Source: Treponema sp.
Lineage (GTDB): Bacteria > Spirochaetota > Spirochaetia > Treponematales > Breznakiellaceae
DNA: 59,037 bases
Assembly: GCA_009781635.1 (NCBI GenBank)
Contig: WQXU01000016.1
Location: forward strand, 1-59,037
Direction of reading: 5' to 3'
The position numbers and the translations under genes were made by a program. Positions 27,601 through 37,100 of this stretch are shown piece after piece. Below the pieces are notes generated by a model, which did no database searches, was not told the origin of the DNA, and was given only the letters and a program-made list of their open reading frames with translations. Position 1 is the first letter of the stretch. Every line of letters starts with the position of its first letter.

Positions 27601-28182
27601 GCCGGGAAGGAAGTGCAGGATGAGAGACAGAATTTGGATTATGATTTGGAATTTCAAAAATCGCTTGAAGAATATTTTCTAAGAAATAATATGGATATAT
27701 TTAAAGAGATAATAAAAGCAATTGAAGACGGCGATATTAAACTTGCGCACAGGATTGTGCATTCATTAAAGAGTAAATCGGGGCAGATTGGCAAGGCGCA
27801 GCTGCAATATGCCTCTGCAAATGTGGAAAAGCATCTTAAAGACGGCAAAAACCTGGTTCCCCAGGAACTGCTTGCAGCGCTTAAAAAAGAGCTGAGTACG
27901 GTGCTGGCGGAATTGTCTTTGGTATTTGACAAAGAGCCTCAATTAAGAAAGAATCAACAAGAAGAAGACAGTGTAATTGATGCGCAGGCTTCGCGTGCGC
28001 TTTTTGAAAAACTGGAACCAATGCTGAAAATGGGTAATCCGGAATGTTTAAAACTTACAGCCGGCCTGCGTGCGGTTCACGGAGACAAGGAATTGAAAAA
28101 CCAGCTGATACAGCAAATAGATGATTTTGAATTTGAAGCTGCTCTTGCAACGCTTGCTGAATTAAAACCGGAGCTTAATTAA
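24679..28182 (+). CDS. EvgS/BvgS-like hybrid sensor kinase with two solute-binding domains
   Basis: An 1167-aa protein. Signal with lipobox-like 'LLPGC', two tandem family-3 solute-binding domains in the periplasm (about 50-275 and 300-530), one membrane helix (about 537-557), HisKA 'ANMSHEIRTPMN' (His about 606), HATPase ('LLNLLSNAVKFTN', 'KDSGIGM', 'GGTGLGLAIT'), REC ('LLCEDNAMNQ', phospho-Asp about 905 in 'FMDMHMPVMDG') and HPt ('RIVHSLKSKSGQIG', His about 1028), followed by a ~90-residue tail repeated in the next gene. The layout matches BvgS/EvgS venus-flytrap kinases. First of a three-gene unit with a paralogous kinase (three bases downstream) and a GH5 glucanase, suggesting a role in sensing sugars or peptides around fibre. 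No DNA-binding regulator is adjacent. Confidence 0.93.
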   Translation: MRVNIFIFLLMIAALLPGCKGAERQNPDNISALNLPRSFRELPGITIEEIRDIEALQKQNRVFVYGMPSSTEAFMENEIARGFSALFCEWLSDFFEIPFKLELFEWFDLLDGLETGAVSFSGELTPTEERHKIYHMSIPIASRLLKAYRIDGSRSLADIAEERLLRFGFIEGTATIDTVVSEFESGAFDIVLLNDISNVYDALKSREIDVFYYSGTAEANFVQYNDLITQHFYPLTYRPVSLATQDDELKPVISAVDKFLISGGFQYINNIYNLGETEFKKHKLLSWLTDEEKEYIKENKEVKFVAEYYNYPVSFFNVHENEWQGIIFDVLPAIEELTGLTFLLKNDQYTEWPDLLRMVEEGEVSMTAELVRSRDRLGRFLWAAVPSLADYYILISKASFPNMNINEVMGVRIGLVWGSVYAEIFNRWFPDHQASVEYISSNAAFEGLERGEVDMVMTSQNRLLAITHYNEFVGYKANIIFDYVSESRLGFNINETILCSIMDKALGMVDLKSISAQWMRKTYDYRSKVAQAQRPWFIGSFVLLLFVVSLLVILFLKYRKEGIKLEGLVQERTVKLNKYQKELESALEAAKNANNSKSIFLANMSHEIRTPMNSIMGFSELALDGEASQKTRDYLQHIRTNAEWLLQIINDILDISKIESGKMELERIDFDMHDLFTSCRTLIMPKAVEKGILLHFYAEPSIGRRPVGDPTRLRQIFLNLLSNAVKFTNAGLIKLISDITHVDGGTISIHFEIKDSGIGMTPEQIEKIFDPFMQAEIGTTRKYGGTGLGLAITKSIIEMMGGKLQVESVPGIGSKFSFDLTFDTVDVSDVKVYQRKTVLNEIEKPVFDGEVLLCEDNAMNQYVICEHLSRVGLKTVIAENGRIGVDIIIDRMEKGEKLFDLIFMDMHMPVMDGLEAASKIIKLNTDIPIIAMTANVMADDKEVYKAGGMVDCLGKPFTSQELWQCLLKYLTPAAAGKEVQDERQNLDYDLEFQKSLEEYFLRNNMDIFKEIIKAIEDGDIKLAHRIVHSLKSKSGQIGKAQLQYASANVEKHLKDGKNLVPQELLAALKKELSTVLAELSLVFDKEPQLRKNQQEEDSVIDAQASRALFEKLEPMLKMGNPECLKLTAGLRAVHGDKELKNQLIQQIDDFEFEAALATLAELKPELN

Positions 28183-28185
28183 AAT

Positions 28186-31100
28186 ATGATAAAATGGAAC
28201 CTTAACGGAAAAATCATTTTTCCCTCAGTTATAATTCTCTTTCTTCTTGTTGTTATGATAACTGTCTATTCCTCTTTTATTTATAATAGATTCACGACAC
28301 TTCTTAATCAAAGAAATATAAATTTTGTTGAAAGTAATTTAAAAGGCGATCTTGAAAGATACGAACACAATTCAAGAGCGGCGGCAGTTTCTGTGACCCG
28401 TTTTAAGGAAGTTATAGAGGCGGTAAGGGAACGAGACAGGGAAAAAATTATAGAAGTGTTAATTCCAATGGTGGATTTATTCGATATTACCTATTTTACT
28501 GTCGCAGATGAAAATGGATTTACACTTGCAAGAACATACGAACCTTTGCATTACGGTGATCCGATCTTTGGAGTACAGAATATTAAGGATGCCATGAATG
28601 GCATTGTATCTACATATTATGAATCAGGGCCTGTAATAAATATTTCTGTTCATACGGGCGCGCCTGTTTATGATACGGACGGTACTCTGATTGGAGTTAT
28701 TTCGGCAGGTGTCAGGCTTGATGAAAATGAATCTGTCGACAAGCTAAAAGAGCGTTTTAACGCAGAGTTCTCTGTTTTTTTGGGGAGAACAAGAATTGCA
28801 ACAACAATTATAATAGACGGAGAACGCATAACCAGCACTCAGATGGATGAAGATTTTTACAGAAACTTTAATAAGTACGGAACAAATCATTTTGATTCTT
28901 ACAGTTTAATGGGAAGATATTATCATGCATTTCTGCATCCGTTTACTGATGCCAATAATGAAATATTCGCAATGATGATTATCGGCATTTCAAACGAAGA
29001 ACAGATACGTGAAAGAAACCACCTGACAATATATAATGCGCTTGTTGGCCTGTCATGCCTTGTTCTTGCCGTTTTTGCATTGATGAATATTATTACAAAA
29101 ATAACTAAACCTGTAAATAAACTGGTAGAGCTTGTCTCCGGCGTTACGCAGGGGAATTTGAATGTCGATATTGACAGAATACAGTCTGTCGATGATGAAA
29201 TAGGGCTTTTAAGCTATGACATTTATATGCTTATTGATGTAGTTAAATCAATGGTAGATGACCTGTCGCATCTTACAAAAGAGCTTAATGCTTCCGGAGA
29301 CATAAAGTTCCAGATTGATTCAGACAAATACAGCGGATCTTACAAGGAAATAATTGAAGGAATAAATGCCTTATGCAATTCAATTTCCATGAAAAATAAA
29401 ACCATGGCAGTCATGGATTACCTGGATACAATGATATGCGTTACCGATTTTGACTATAACATTCTTTATTTGAATCAAAAGATAATTGATACATACAAGA
29501 TAGACAGAGAAAACATTATAAAGCAAAAATGTTTTAAAGCGATAAGAAATGCGGATAACCCGTGCGAGCATTGCAAGCTGCCGGAGCTTGCAGATAATAA
29601 AGAAACATATGTGTCAACAGAGTATACATACAATTATGATGAATATATCGGAAAGTGGCTTGGAAGAAGATCGGCAGTAATACCCTGGATAGACGGCTCC
29701 AGAGTGTTGTGCAATTATTCCAAGGACGAGTCGAAGGTAATTGATTACGAAGAACAGCTGCGTTCAGCCGTAGACAAGGCGCAGGCGGCATCTATTTCTA
29801 AATCTGTCTTCCTTGCAAATATGAGCCATGAGATACGGACGCCAATGAACAGCATCATGGGTTTTTCCGAGCTTGCAATGGATGATGTTATTCCGGTAAG
29901 GACAAAAGAATATCTGGGAAAAATTCTTGAAAATACAAAAGGACTTTTACAAATTATAAATGACATTCTGGATATATCCAAAGTTGAATCAGGAAAGATG
30001 GAAATAGAAGAAATACCTTTTGATCTTCATGAGCTGCTTGCAAGCTGCAGATCTCTTGTTCTGCCGAAAGCGGTTGAAAAAGGCATTACTCTGTATTTTT
30101 ATGCAGAGCCAAGTATTGGAAAAATACCGTTAAGTGATCCTACAAGGCTGCGTCAGGTGATAGTAAACCTTCTTTCCAATGCAGTAAAATTTACAAATAC
30201 AGGGACAATAAAAGTTCTTGCGGAAATAAAAGAGAAAACAGAAAATGTTGTTACAATGTACTTTGAAGTAAAAGACAGCGGGATCGGCATGACAGATGCT
30301 CAGATTGAAAAAATATTTGATCCTTTTATGCAGGGAGAATCAGGTACGACAAGAAAGTACGGAGGCACAGGACTTGGACTTACAATTACCAAAAGTATTA
30401 TCGAGTTAATGGGCGGGATGCTTTCAGTAGAAAGCTCTCCCGAGACCGGCAGCAGATTTTATTTTACCCTTGCGTTTAAGACAATAGATGCGACAGGCGA
30501 TGATTTGTATAAGCAAAAACTGGCTTATAATGAATATGACAAACCTATTTTTGACGGTGAAGTGCTGTTATGCGAAGATAATGCAATGAACCAGCAGGTT
30601 ATCTGCGAGCATCTTGCGCGGGTGGGGTTAAGAACAGTTGTAGCATGGAACGGTAAAATAGGGCTGGATTTTGTCCGCGAGCGTAAATTAAAAGGAGAAA
30701 AGCAATTCGACTTAATTTTTATGGATATGCATATGCCTGTGATGGACGGCCGCGAAGCATCCTTGAAAATTCTGGAACTTAATTTAAACATCCCGATAAT
30801 CGCAATAACAGCCAATGTCATGTCGGATGACAGAGAGATGTACAAGGAAAACGGACTAAGTGATTGTGTCGGAAAACCTTTTACATCGCAGGAGTTGTGG
30901 AGTTGTCTCTTAAAATACCTTGTCCCCGTAAGTATGGGAGAAAAAAGCGAGAATGATGAGCACAGCATGGAGAAAAACAACTTTTCTGAAAAGGCAGAGA
31001 CCTTTCAAAAATCGCTTCAATCATTATTTGTCAGGAGCAATCAGAATAAATTTAAAGAAATTACAGATGCGCTGGAGAAGGATGATATTAAACATGCTTA

Positions 31101-31554
31101 CAGGCTGGTGCATGGTTTAAAGAGCAATGCCGGCCAGATTGGAAAAACAATTCTGCAAAAAGCGGCCGCAGAGGTTGAGCGCCGTCTTAAAGACGGGGAA
31201 AGAAATGTAACAGAAGATCAATTAAAGATCCTGGAAACGGAATTAAAGATAGTCCTTATTGAACTCTCCCCGCTTATTGGACCGTCTGCAGGTGAGGAAA
31301 TTTCCGGATATAAGCAGAATAGCGGGCAGGAAGAAATAATGGATACAGAATCTGTAGTAAAATTAGTTAATACTCTTGAGGCGCTGCTCAAAACAGGTAA
31401 TCCCGAATGCCTGAAGATGCTCGGCGGTATCCGCTGTCTGCCCGCAGATGAAAATATCAAGATAAAACTAATGCAGCAGATAGAAGATTTTGAATTTGAA
31501 AAGGCACTGTCTGATTTTGCCGTATTAAAAGATGAAATTAATAAAAATATATAA
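28186..31554 (+). CDS. Cache-HAMP-PAS hybrid sensor kinase with REC and HPt domains
   Basis: An 1122-aa protein. Membrane helix (about 10-32), periplasmic Cache domain (about 35-275, 'SAGVRLDENESVDKLKERF'), second helix (about 279-303), HAMP (about 303-355), PAS (about 405-510, with 'CEHCKL'), HisKA 'ANMSHEIRTPMN' (His about 548), HATPase, REC (phospho-Asp about 847) and HPt ('LVHGLKSNAGQIG', His about 976). From HisKA onward it is closely similar to the preceding gene, including the conserved tail ('MLGGIRCLPADENIK'), so the pair arose by duplication with exchange of the sensor half. It starts three bases after the preceding stop and ends 18 bases before the GH5 gene. Confidence 0.93.
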   Translation: MIKWNLNGKIIFPSVIILFLLVVMITVYSSFIYNRFTTLLNQRNINFVESNLKGDLERYEHNSRAAAVSVTRFKEVIEAVRERDREKIIEVLIPMVDLFDITYFTVADENGFTLARTYEPLHYGDPIFGVQNIKDAMNGIVSTYYESGPVINISVHTGAPVYDTDGTLIGVISAGVRLDENESVDKLKERFNAEFSVFLGRTRIATTIIIDGERITSTQMDEDFYRNFNKYGTNHFDSYSLMGRYYHAFLHPFTDANNEIFAMMIIGISNEEQIRERNHLTIYNALVGLSCLVLAVFALMNIITKITKPVNKLVELVSGVTQGNLNVDIDRIQSVDDEIGLLSYDIYMLIDVVKSMVDDLSHLTKELNASGDIKFQIDSDKYSGSYKEIIEGINALCNSISMKNKTMAVMDYLDTMICVTDFDYNILYLNQKIIDTYKIDRENIIKQKCFKAIRNADNPCEHCKLPELADNKETYVSTEYTYNYDEYIGKWLGRRSAVIPWIDGSRVLCNYSKDESKVIDYEEQLRSAVDKAQAASISKSVFLANMSHEIRTPMNSIMGFSELAMDDVIPVRTKEYLGKILENTKGLLQIINDILDISKVESGKMEIEEIPFDLHELLASCRSLVLPKAVEKGITLYFYAEPSIGKIPLSDPTRLRQVIVNLLSNAVKFTNTGTIKVLAEIKEKTENVVTMYFEVKDSGIGMTDAQIEKIFDPFMQGESGTTRKYGGTGLGLTITKSIIELMGGMLSVESSPETGSRFYFTLAFKTIDATGDDLYKQKLAYNEYDKPIFDGEVLLCEDNAMNQQVICEHLARVGLRTVVAWNGKIGLDFVRERKLKGEKQFDLIFMDMHMPVMDGREASLKILELNLNIPIIAITANVMSDDREMYKENGLSDCVGKPFTSQELWSCLLKYLVPVSMGEKSENDEHSMEKNNFSEKAETFQKSLQSLFVRSNQNKFKEITDALEKDDIKHAYRLVHGLKSNAGQIGKTILQKAAAEVERRLKDGERNVTEDQLKILETELKIVLIELSPLIGPSAGEEISGYKQNSGQEEIMDTESVVKLVNTLEALLKTGNPECLKMLGGIRCLPADENIKIKLMQQIEDFEFEKALSDFAVLKDEINKNI

Positions 31555-31572
31555 TGATTGTAGAGGATAAAT

Positions 31573-32823
31573 ATGAAAAAGATTCCGAAGCTTTTAAACG
31601 GTCAGAGCGGATTGATTTTTGGAATTGCAATTATTGCTGTAATTGTTTTTGTCAGGGTAAGCTGCAGCAGTATGAAAGGGAATGAATATGTAATTGACAT
31701 TCCGGGAACGCCTGATGTTTTGCAAACATTCAATGAGTATACCGCTTCTGAAATAACGGCAAATATCAAAATAGGATTAAATTTTGGAAACACTCTGGAT
31801 GCCCACTATGACATTAACGGCTTTCCCTGGTTAGGCGGCGGCTCATATAAAAACACAAGTGTTTCTGAACTGGAAAGAGCATGGCAGAATCCGTCTATAA
31901 GAGAAGATACTGTTATCAGTATTAAAGAAGCGGGATTTAACGCTGTAAGAATTCCTGTTACATGGTATAAGGCAATTGATTCAAATAATATTATCCGCAA
32001 AGACTGGATGACAAGAATAGTTGAAGTTGTTAACTATGCAATTGACAATGACATGTATGTAGTTCTGAACTCGCATCATGACGAAGAAATATTTAAATTT
32101 ACAAATGCGCAAACCGGAGCATCGCTTATTGCGTTCCGGAAGATTTGGGAGCAGATTGCAGGAACATTCAGAAATTACGATGAAAGATTAATTTTTGAAG
32201 CATTAAACGAACCAAGAACCAAAGGCTCTCCCAATGAATGGAGCGGCGGCACTACAGAGGAGCATTTGAATATAAACAAGTACTATCAGGCCTTTGTTGA
32301 TATTGTCAGGGCAAGCGGCGGAAATAACGGCAAGCGCGTTTTAATGGTAAACTCATATGCAGCATCCGCAGAGCAAATTGCAATGGACGGCCTTGTCATT
32401 CCAAAGGATACTATTCCTGACAGGATTGTTGTTTCCATTCATGCATATTCACCGTATTATTTTGCTTTGCATTCCAATGAATCATTCAACAAATGGAATG
32501 CGCTTAATCCTGATGATACAAGTCCGATTACGGGTATGATGGATCGTATATATAGAACATTTATCAGTAAAGGAATCCCTGTTATAATGGGTGAATTCGG
32601 CGCAATGAATAAAAACAATGATGAAGCAAGAGCCGCATGGGCGGAATTCTATGTAAAAACCGCCATGGACAGGGGGATACCGTGCTTTTGGTGGGACAAT
32701 GGAATCAGAACAGGTTCAGGAGAAAAATTTGCATTAGTCAGCAGACACGATGGTTCGTTTCCTTTCCCTGAAGTAGTTGCCGGTTTAATGCGGGGAGTAT
32801 CAGGCTGGAATAAAGAGCCGTAA
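31573..32823 (+). CDS. GH5 endo-glucanase (cellulase family), membrane-anchored
   Basis: A 416-aa protein. An N-terminal hydrophobic segment (about 12-31, 'LIFGIAIIAVIVFVRVSC') may be a signal anchor or a lipoprotein signal. The catalytic GH5 (beta/alpha)8 domain shows 'GLNFGNTLDA' (about 58), 'FNAVRIPVTW' (about 120), 'VLNSHHDE' , acid/base Glu in 'IFEALNEPR' (about 212), 'VSIHAYSPYYFAL' (about 285), nucleophile Glu in 'PVIMGEFGAMN' (about 340) and 'IPCFWWDNG' (about 370). Family enzymes cut beta-1,4-glucans or xyloglucan; the exact substrate is not certain. The ATG follows GAGGATAAAT. It is the last gene of the unit with two sensor kinases, which suggests that fibre breakdown and sensing are co-expressed. 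Confidence 0.92.
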   Translation: MKKIPKLLNGQSGLIFGIAIIAVIVFVRVSCSSMKGNEYVIDIPGTPDVLQTFNEYTASEITANIKIGLNFGNTLDAHYDINGFPWLGGGSYKNTSVSELERAWQNPSIREDTVISIKEAGFNAVRIPVTWYKAIDSNNIIRKDWMTRIVEVVNYAIDNDMYVVLNSHHDEEIFKFTNAQTGASLIAFRKIWEQIAGTFRNYDERLIFEALNEPRTKGSPNEWSGGTTEEHLNINKYYQAFVDIVRASGGNNGKRVLMVNSYAASAEQIAMDGLVIPKDTIPDRIVVSIHAYSPYYFALHSNESFNKWNALNPDDTSPITGMMDRIYRTFISKGIPVIMGEFGAMNKNNDEARAAWAEFYVKTAMDRGIPCFWWDNGIRTGSGEKFALVSRHDGSFPFPEVVAGLMRGVSGWNKEP

Positions 32824-32868
32824 TATAAACTGAGTCACTTGAATATTGCAAAGCGCTGAACCGGGCAG

Positions 32869-32897
32869 TTGACAGTTCTCCTGATTTTTTACATAAT
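32869..32897 (+). promoter_or_regulatory. predicted promoter of carA-carB
   Basis: A perfect TTGACA (32869-32874), a 17-base spacer and CATAAT (32892-32897). Transcription would begin near 32905 and leave a leader of about 165 bases before carA. Confidence 0.65.
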
Positions 32898-32932
32898 AAA
32901 TATGTTGAACAAAGGCGTTCATCAGATGATAC

Positions 32933-33037
32933 CCTGACCACATGACCACTTAATATTGAAAGATATCAGTATTAAATAATCATCAAATGATTAACAGGTC
33001 AGGTGATCCGGCGTCATGTGGTGCCCGCCTTTTTTTT
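32933..33037 (+). promoter_or_regulatory. possible attenuator in the carA leader
   Basis: Competing pairings are visible: CCTGACC (32933-32939) with GGTCAGG (32997-33003), and CCACATGAC (32938-32946) with GTCATGTGG (33013-33021). The latter overlaps a terminator-like stem GGCG (33010-33013)/CGCC (33026-33029) followed by eight T (33030-33037). This is the form of a transcription attenuator. It could instead be only the terminator of the upstream GH5 unit; the downstream position relative to the carA promoter favours regulation. Confidence 0.5.
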
Positions 33038-33071
33038 GGATCGGTAAGACTCTGGACAGGAAGGAATTTTC

Positions 33072-34145
33072 ATGAGCGGGCAGGCATATTTAATTTTAGA
33101 AAACGGCGCGGTCTTTGAGGGCAGTTTTTTCGGCGCACAAGGCGATGTAACAGGTGAAATAGTTTTTAATACCGGAATGACAGGTTACCTGGAAACACTA
33201 ACCGATCAGAGTTACTACGGGCAATTTGTTCTTCAGACATTTCCGCTGATAGGAAACTGCGGCATAATTCCCGATGATTTTGAAAGCGCCGGAATCGGGC
33301 TGAAAGCGTACATCGTCAAATATCCATGCGGCATGCCTTCAAATTTCCGGAGTTCTGTTAAAGATGATGAAAAAAACCTTGATGCATTTCTAAAGTCGCG
33401 GGGTATCATTGGCCTTCACGGCATCGACACAAGATCTCTTGCGAAAATAATCCGCGATAACGGAGTCATGAACGGAAAAATTACTTCTTCCAAACCTACT
33501 GACGCAGATCGCAGGGAAGCGAAAAACTATTCTGTTACCAATCCCATTGCCTCTGTTTCACAGCGCAGCATTACAAAAGCAGGCATAGGCAAACGGCGGG
33601 TTGCGCTCATGGATTTCGGCGTAAAACGCAGCATCATAAATGAACTTGCTGCGCGGGAATGCGAAGTAAGTATATTTCCGCATGATACCCAGGCGGATGA
33701 GATTATGAAAATTAACCCGCACGGAATCATGTTAAGCAGCGGCCCCGGTGATCCTGCTGATCCGGGAAATAAAAAAATAATTGAAACAATCCGCGTTTTA
33801 ATAAAAAAAGATTTGCCTGTTTTCGGCATATGTATCGGACATCTGCTTTTAGCGGTTGCAAACGGATATAAAACAAAAAAAATGAAATTCGGCCATCGCG
33901 GAACAAATCAGCCGGTCAAAGACACAAAAAGCGGGCGCGTATTTATAACAAGCCAGAGCCACGGTTATGAAGCAATTGCAGATAACAGCTCGTTTATCAA
34001 TGTGAACGACGGCAGCTGCGAAGGACTGGATTACGGCGTTTCATTCTCGGTGCAGTTTCACCCTGAAGCCCGCGGCGGGCCGCTGGATACAGGCTTTTTG
34101 TTTGACATGTTCATGAAAAGGATTGACGCATATGCCATTAAATAA
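33072..34145 (+). CDS. carA: carbamoyl-phosphate synthase small (glutaminase) subunit
   Basis: A 357-aa class I glutamine amidotransferase that supplies ammonia to CarB for pyrimidine and arginine synthesis. N-terminal CarA domain ('GEIVFNTGMTGYLETLTDQS', 'NCGIIPDDFES', 'GLHGIDTRSLAKIIRDNG'), then the amidotransferase domain: 'LSSGPGDPADPG', nucleophile Cys in 'FGICIGHLLLAVANG' (about 254; the usual GHQ is GHL here), 'FGHRGTNQPV', and His/Glu in 'VQFHPEARGGPLDT' (about 338). The ATG follows GGACAGGAAGG. It overlaps carB by 14 bases. Confidence 0.94.
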   Translation: MSGQAYLILENGAVFEGSFFGAQGDVTGEIVFNTGMTGYLETLTDQSYYGQFVLQTFPLIGNCGIIPDDFESAGIGLKAYIVKYPCGMPSNFRSSVKDDEKNLDAFLKSRGIIGLHGIDTRSLAKIIRDNGVMNGKITSSKPTDADRREAKNYSVTNPIASVSQRSITKAGIGKRRVALMDFGVKRSIINELAARECEVSIFPHDTQADEIMKINPHGIMLSSGPGDPADPGNKKIIETIRVLIKKDLPVFGICIGHLLLAVANGYKTKKMKFGHRGTNQPVKDTKSGRVFITSQSHGYEAIADNSSFINVNDGSCEGLDYGVSFSVQFHPEARGGPLDTGFLFDMFMKRIDAYAIK

Positions 34146-37100
34146 AGATATTAAAAAAGTTTTGGTAATAGGTTCCGGCCCCATTGTAATCGGCCAGGCT
34201 GCGGAATTTGATTATGCCGGTACGCAGGCCTGCCGCGTGCTTCGCGAAGACGGGATTGAAATTGTCCTTGTAAACTCAAATCCGGCTACAATCATGACAG
34301 ATAACAATATTGCAGACAAGATTTACATTGAACCGCTGACGCTGCCGACTATAAAGCGCATTATCGAAAAAGAACGTCCGGACAGCATTTTATCGGGCCT
34401 TGGCGGACAGACAGGCTTAACGCTGTGCATGCGTCTTGCGCGTGACGGTTTCCTTGAAAAAATGAATGTCCGCCTTTTGGGTTCTTCGCCTGAAACCATA
34501 GACAAGGCGGAAGACAGAAAACTTTTTAAAGAGACAATGCTAAGTATAGGACAGCCCTGCGTTCCCTCCGTGATAGCGACAGATACGGAAACAGCAGTCA
34601 GGTTTGCAGATGAAATTGGATATCCTGTAATTATACGTCCGGCTTTTACGCTTGGCGGCAGCGGCGGAGGAATTGCGGCGGACGAGGCAAAGCTGAGGGA
34701 AATTGCATCTAACGGAATTGCGCTTTCGCCGATTAATCAGGTGCTTGTGGAAAAATCAATCACCGGCTGGAAAGAAATCGAATTTGAAGTTATGCGCGAC
34801 AGCGCCGGAAATGCAATCATTGTATGTTCCATGGAAAACTTTGATCCTGTCGGTGTGCATACCGGTGACAGTATTGTCATCGCGCCCTGCGTTACGCTTG
34901 CAGACAGGGAGTATCAGATGCTGCGCTCAGCATCGCTTGATATTATAAGATCGCTGGGAGTTGAAGGCGGATGTAATGTGCAACTGGCGCTTCATCCCCA
35001 CAGTTTTGAATATGCGGTAATAGAAGTAAATCCGCGTGTTTCACGTTCGTCCGCTCTTGCAAGCAAGGCAACAGGTTATCCGATTGCAAAGGTTGCAACA
35101 AAGGTTGCAATTGGTTATACGCTTGATGAAATTACAAACGCTGTCACAGGCACCACATACGCGGCTTTTGAACCTGCTCTTGATTATGTTGCGGTGAAAT
35201 TCCCGAAATGGCCCTTTGATAAATTTGTATACGCCAACAGGGAATTGGGAACGCAAATGAAAGCAACAGGCGAAGTTATGGCAATTGCCGACACCTTCGC
35301 AGAAGCTCTGCTTAAAGCTGTCCGCGGCGCAGAGCTGGGGCTTGAAAGCCTTGATCTCCCGCGTTTGTCCAGTAAGACTAATGAAGAAATAAGAGAGCTT
35401 TTGAATACCATTACTGATGAGCGGTTATTTATTTTATACGAAGCGGTAAAACGCGGTATGAGTACGGAAGAACTGTATGATATTACAAAGGTAGACCGCT
35501 GGTTCCTGAATGATTTAACAGGCGTTTACAGAGCCGCAGAAGATTCCGGCCGGATTGCAGCTAACACGGTTCAAAATAAAAGTTCCGGATTAATTTATAA
35601 AATGGTAGATACCTGCGGAGGAGAATTTGAAGCAAAAACTCCGTATTTTTATTCCATTAAAAACGGCGTGGAAAACGAAGCACTTCCTTTTATTCAAAAA
35701 AGCGTTAAACAGCGGATAGTTGTTCTTGGCAGCGGCCCGATACGGATAGGGCAGGGTATTGAATTTGATTATGCCTGCGTACACTGCGTATGGACATTAA
35801 AAAGCATGGGGTATGAAGTTATTGTCATCAACAATAATCCGGAAACAGTATCAACAGATTTTGATACCGCAGACAGATTGTACTTTGAACCTCTATTTAT
35901 TGACGATGTGATGAGAATCATAGAAATAGAAAAGCCATTGGGTGTTATTGTCGCATTCGGCGGCGGCACTGCAATAAAGCTGACAAAAAAACTCCATGAG
36001 CGCGGAGTAAAAATAATAGGCACTTCAGCCGACAGTATCGACATAAGCGAAGACAGGGAACGCTTCGATGCGCTGCTTGAGAACCTGCATATTAAACGCC
36101 CGGATGGTTTTGGCGTGATGACAGAGGCGGAAGCTCTTGATGCCGCAGGTAAACTTGGCTATCCGGTTCTTATGCGTCCGTCTTATGTACTTGGCGAACA
36201 AAATATGATTATCGCGTTTTCACCGGATGATATACGCGAGTACATGGAAATAATTCTGCGTTCCAGGCAGGATAATCCTGTATTAATCGACAAATATTTA
36301 AGCGGCCGTGAAATTGAAGTTGATGCGATTTTTGACGGAACGGATGTTTTAATTCCCGGTATCATGGAGCACATTGAACGCACCGGCGTTCATTCCGGCG
36401 ACAGTATAGCTGTGTATCCTGCATTGAATGTGGATGATGCGCTTGCAGAGGATCTTTTTGAAGTTACAAGAAAACTTTGCAAGGCGCTGGAAGTCCGGGG
36501 CCTTGTCAATATCCAATATGTGTTATACGAAAACGAAATATATGTTATAGAAGTAAATCCCAGGGCATCGCGTACTGTTCCGTACATAAGCAAGGTTACG
36601 GGCGTTCCTGTTTGCGAGCTTGCAACAAAAGTCAGCATTGGGCAGAAACTTTCTTCCCTTGGTTATTCATCCGAAGGAGAATCATCTTCTGACATTTTTG
36701 CAGTCAGCTTCGGAGGAAGCTCCGGCATTGCAAAGATTCCTCCGTATGTTGCGGCAAAGGTGCCGGTATTCTCTTTTGAAAAACTTGCCGGCCTTGATAC
36801 GCATTTGGGCCCTGAAATGAAATCCACCGGAGAAGTCCTGGGGATTGGAAAAAATCTGGAAGAAGCGCTTTACAAGGGACTTGTGGCTGCCGGTTACAAG
36901 ATGAAAAAAACAGGCGGTGTATTACTTACAATCCGCGACGGTGACAAGGGAGAAATAATCGGCATTGCGCAGAAATTTTCAAGGCTTGGGTTCTCTCTCC
37001 ACGGCACAAGAGGCACTGCAAGGTTCCTTAATGCAAAAGGTTTTACGGTTCAGCCTATAGACAAGATACGCGATAACCCTGCCGTAAACACAGAAACGCT

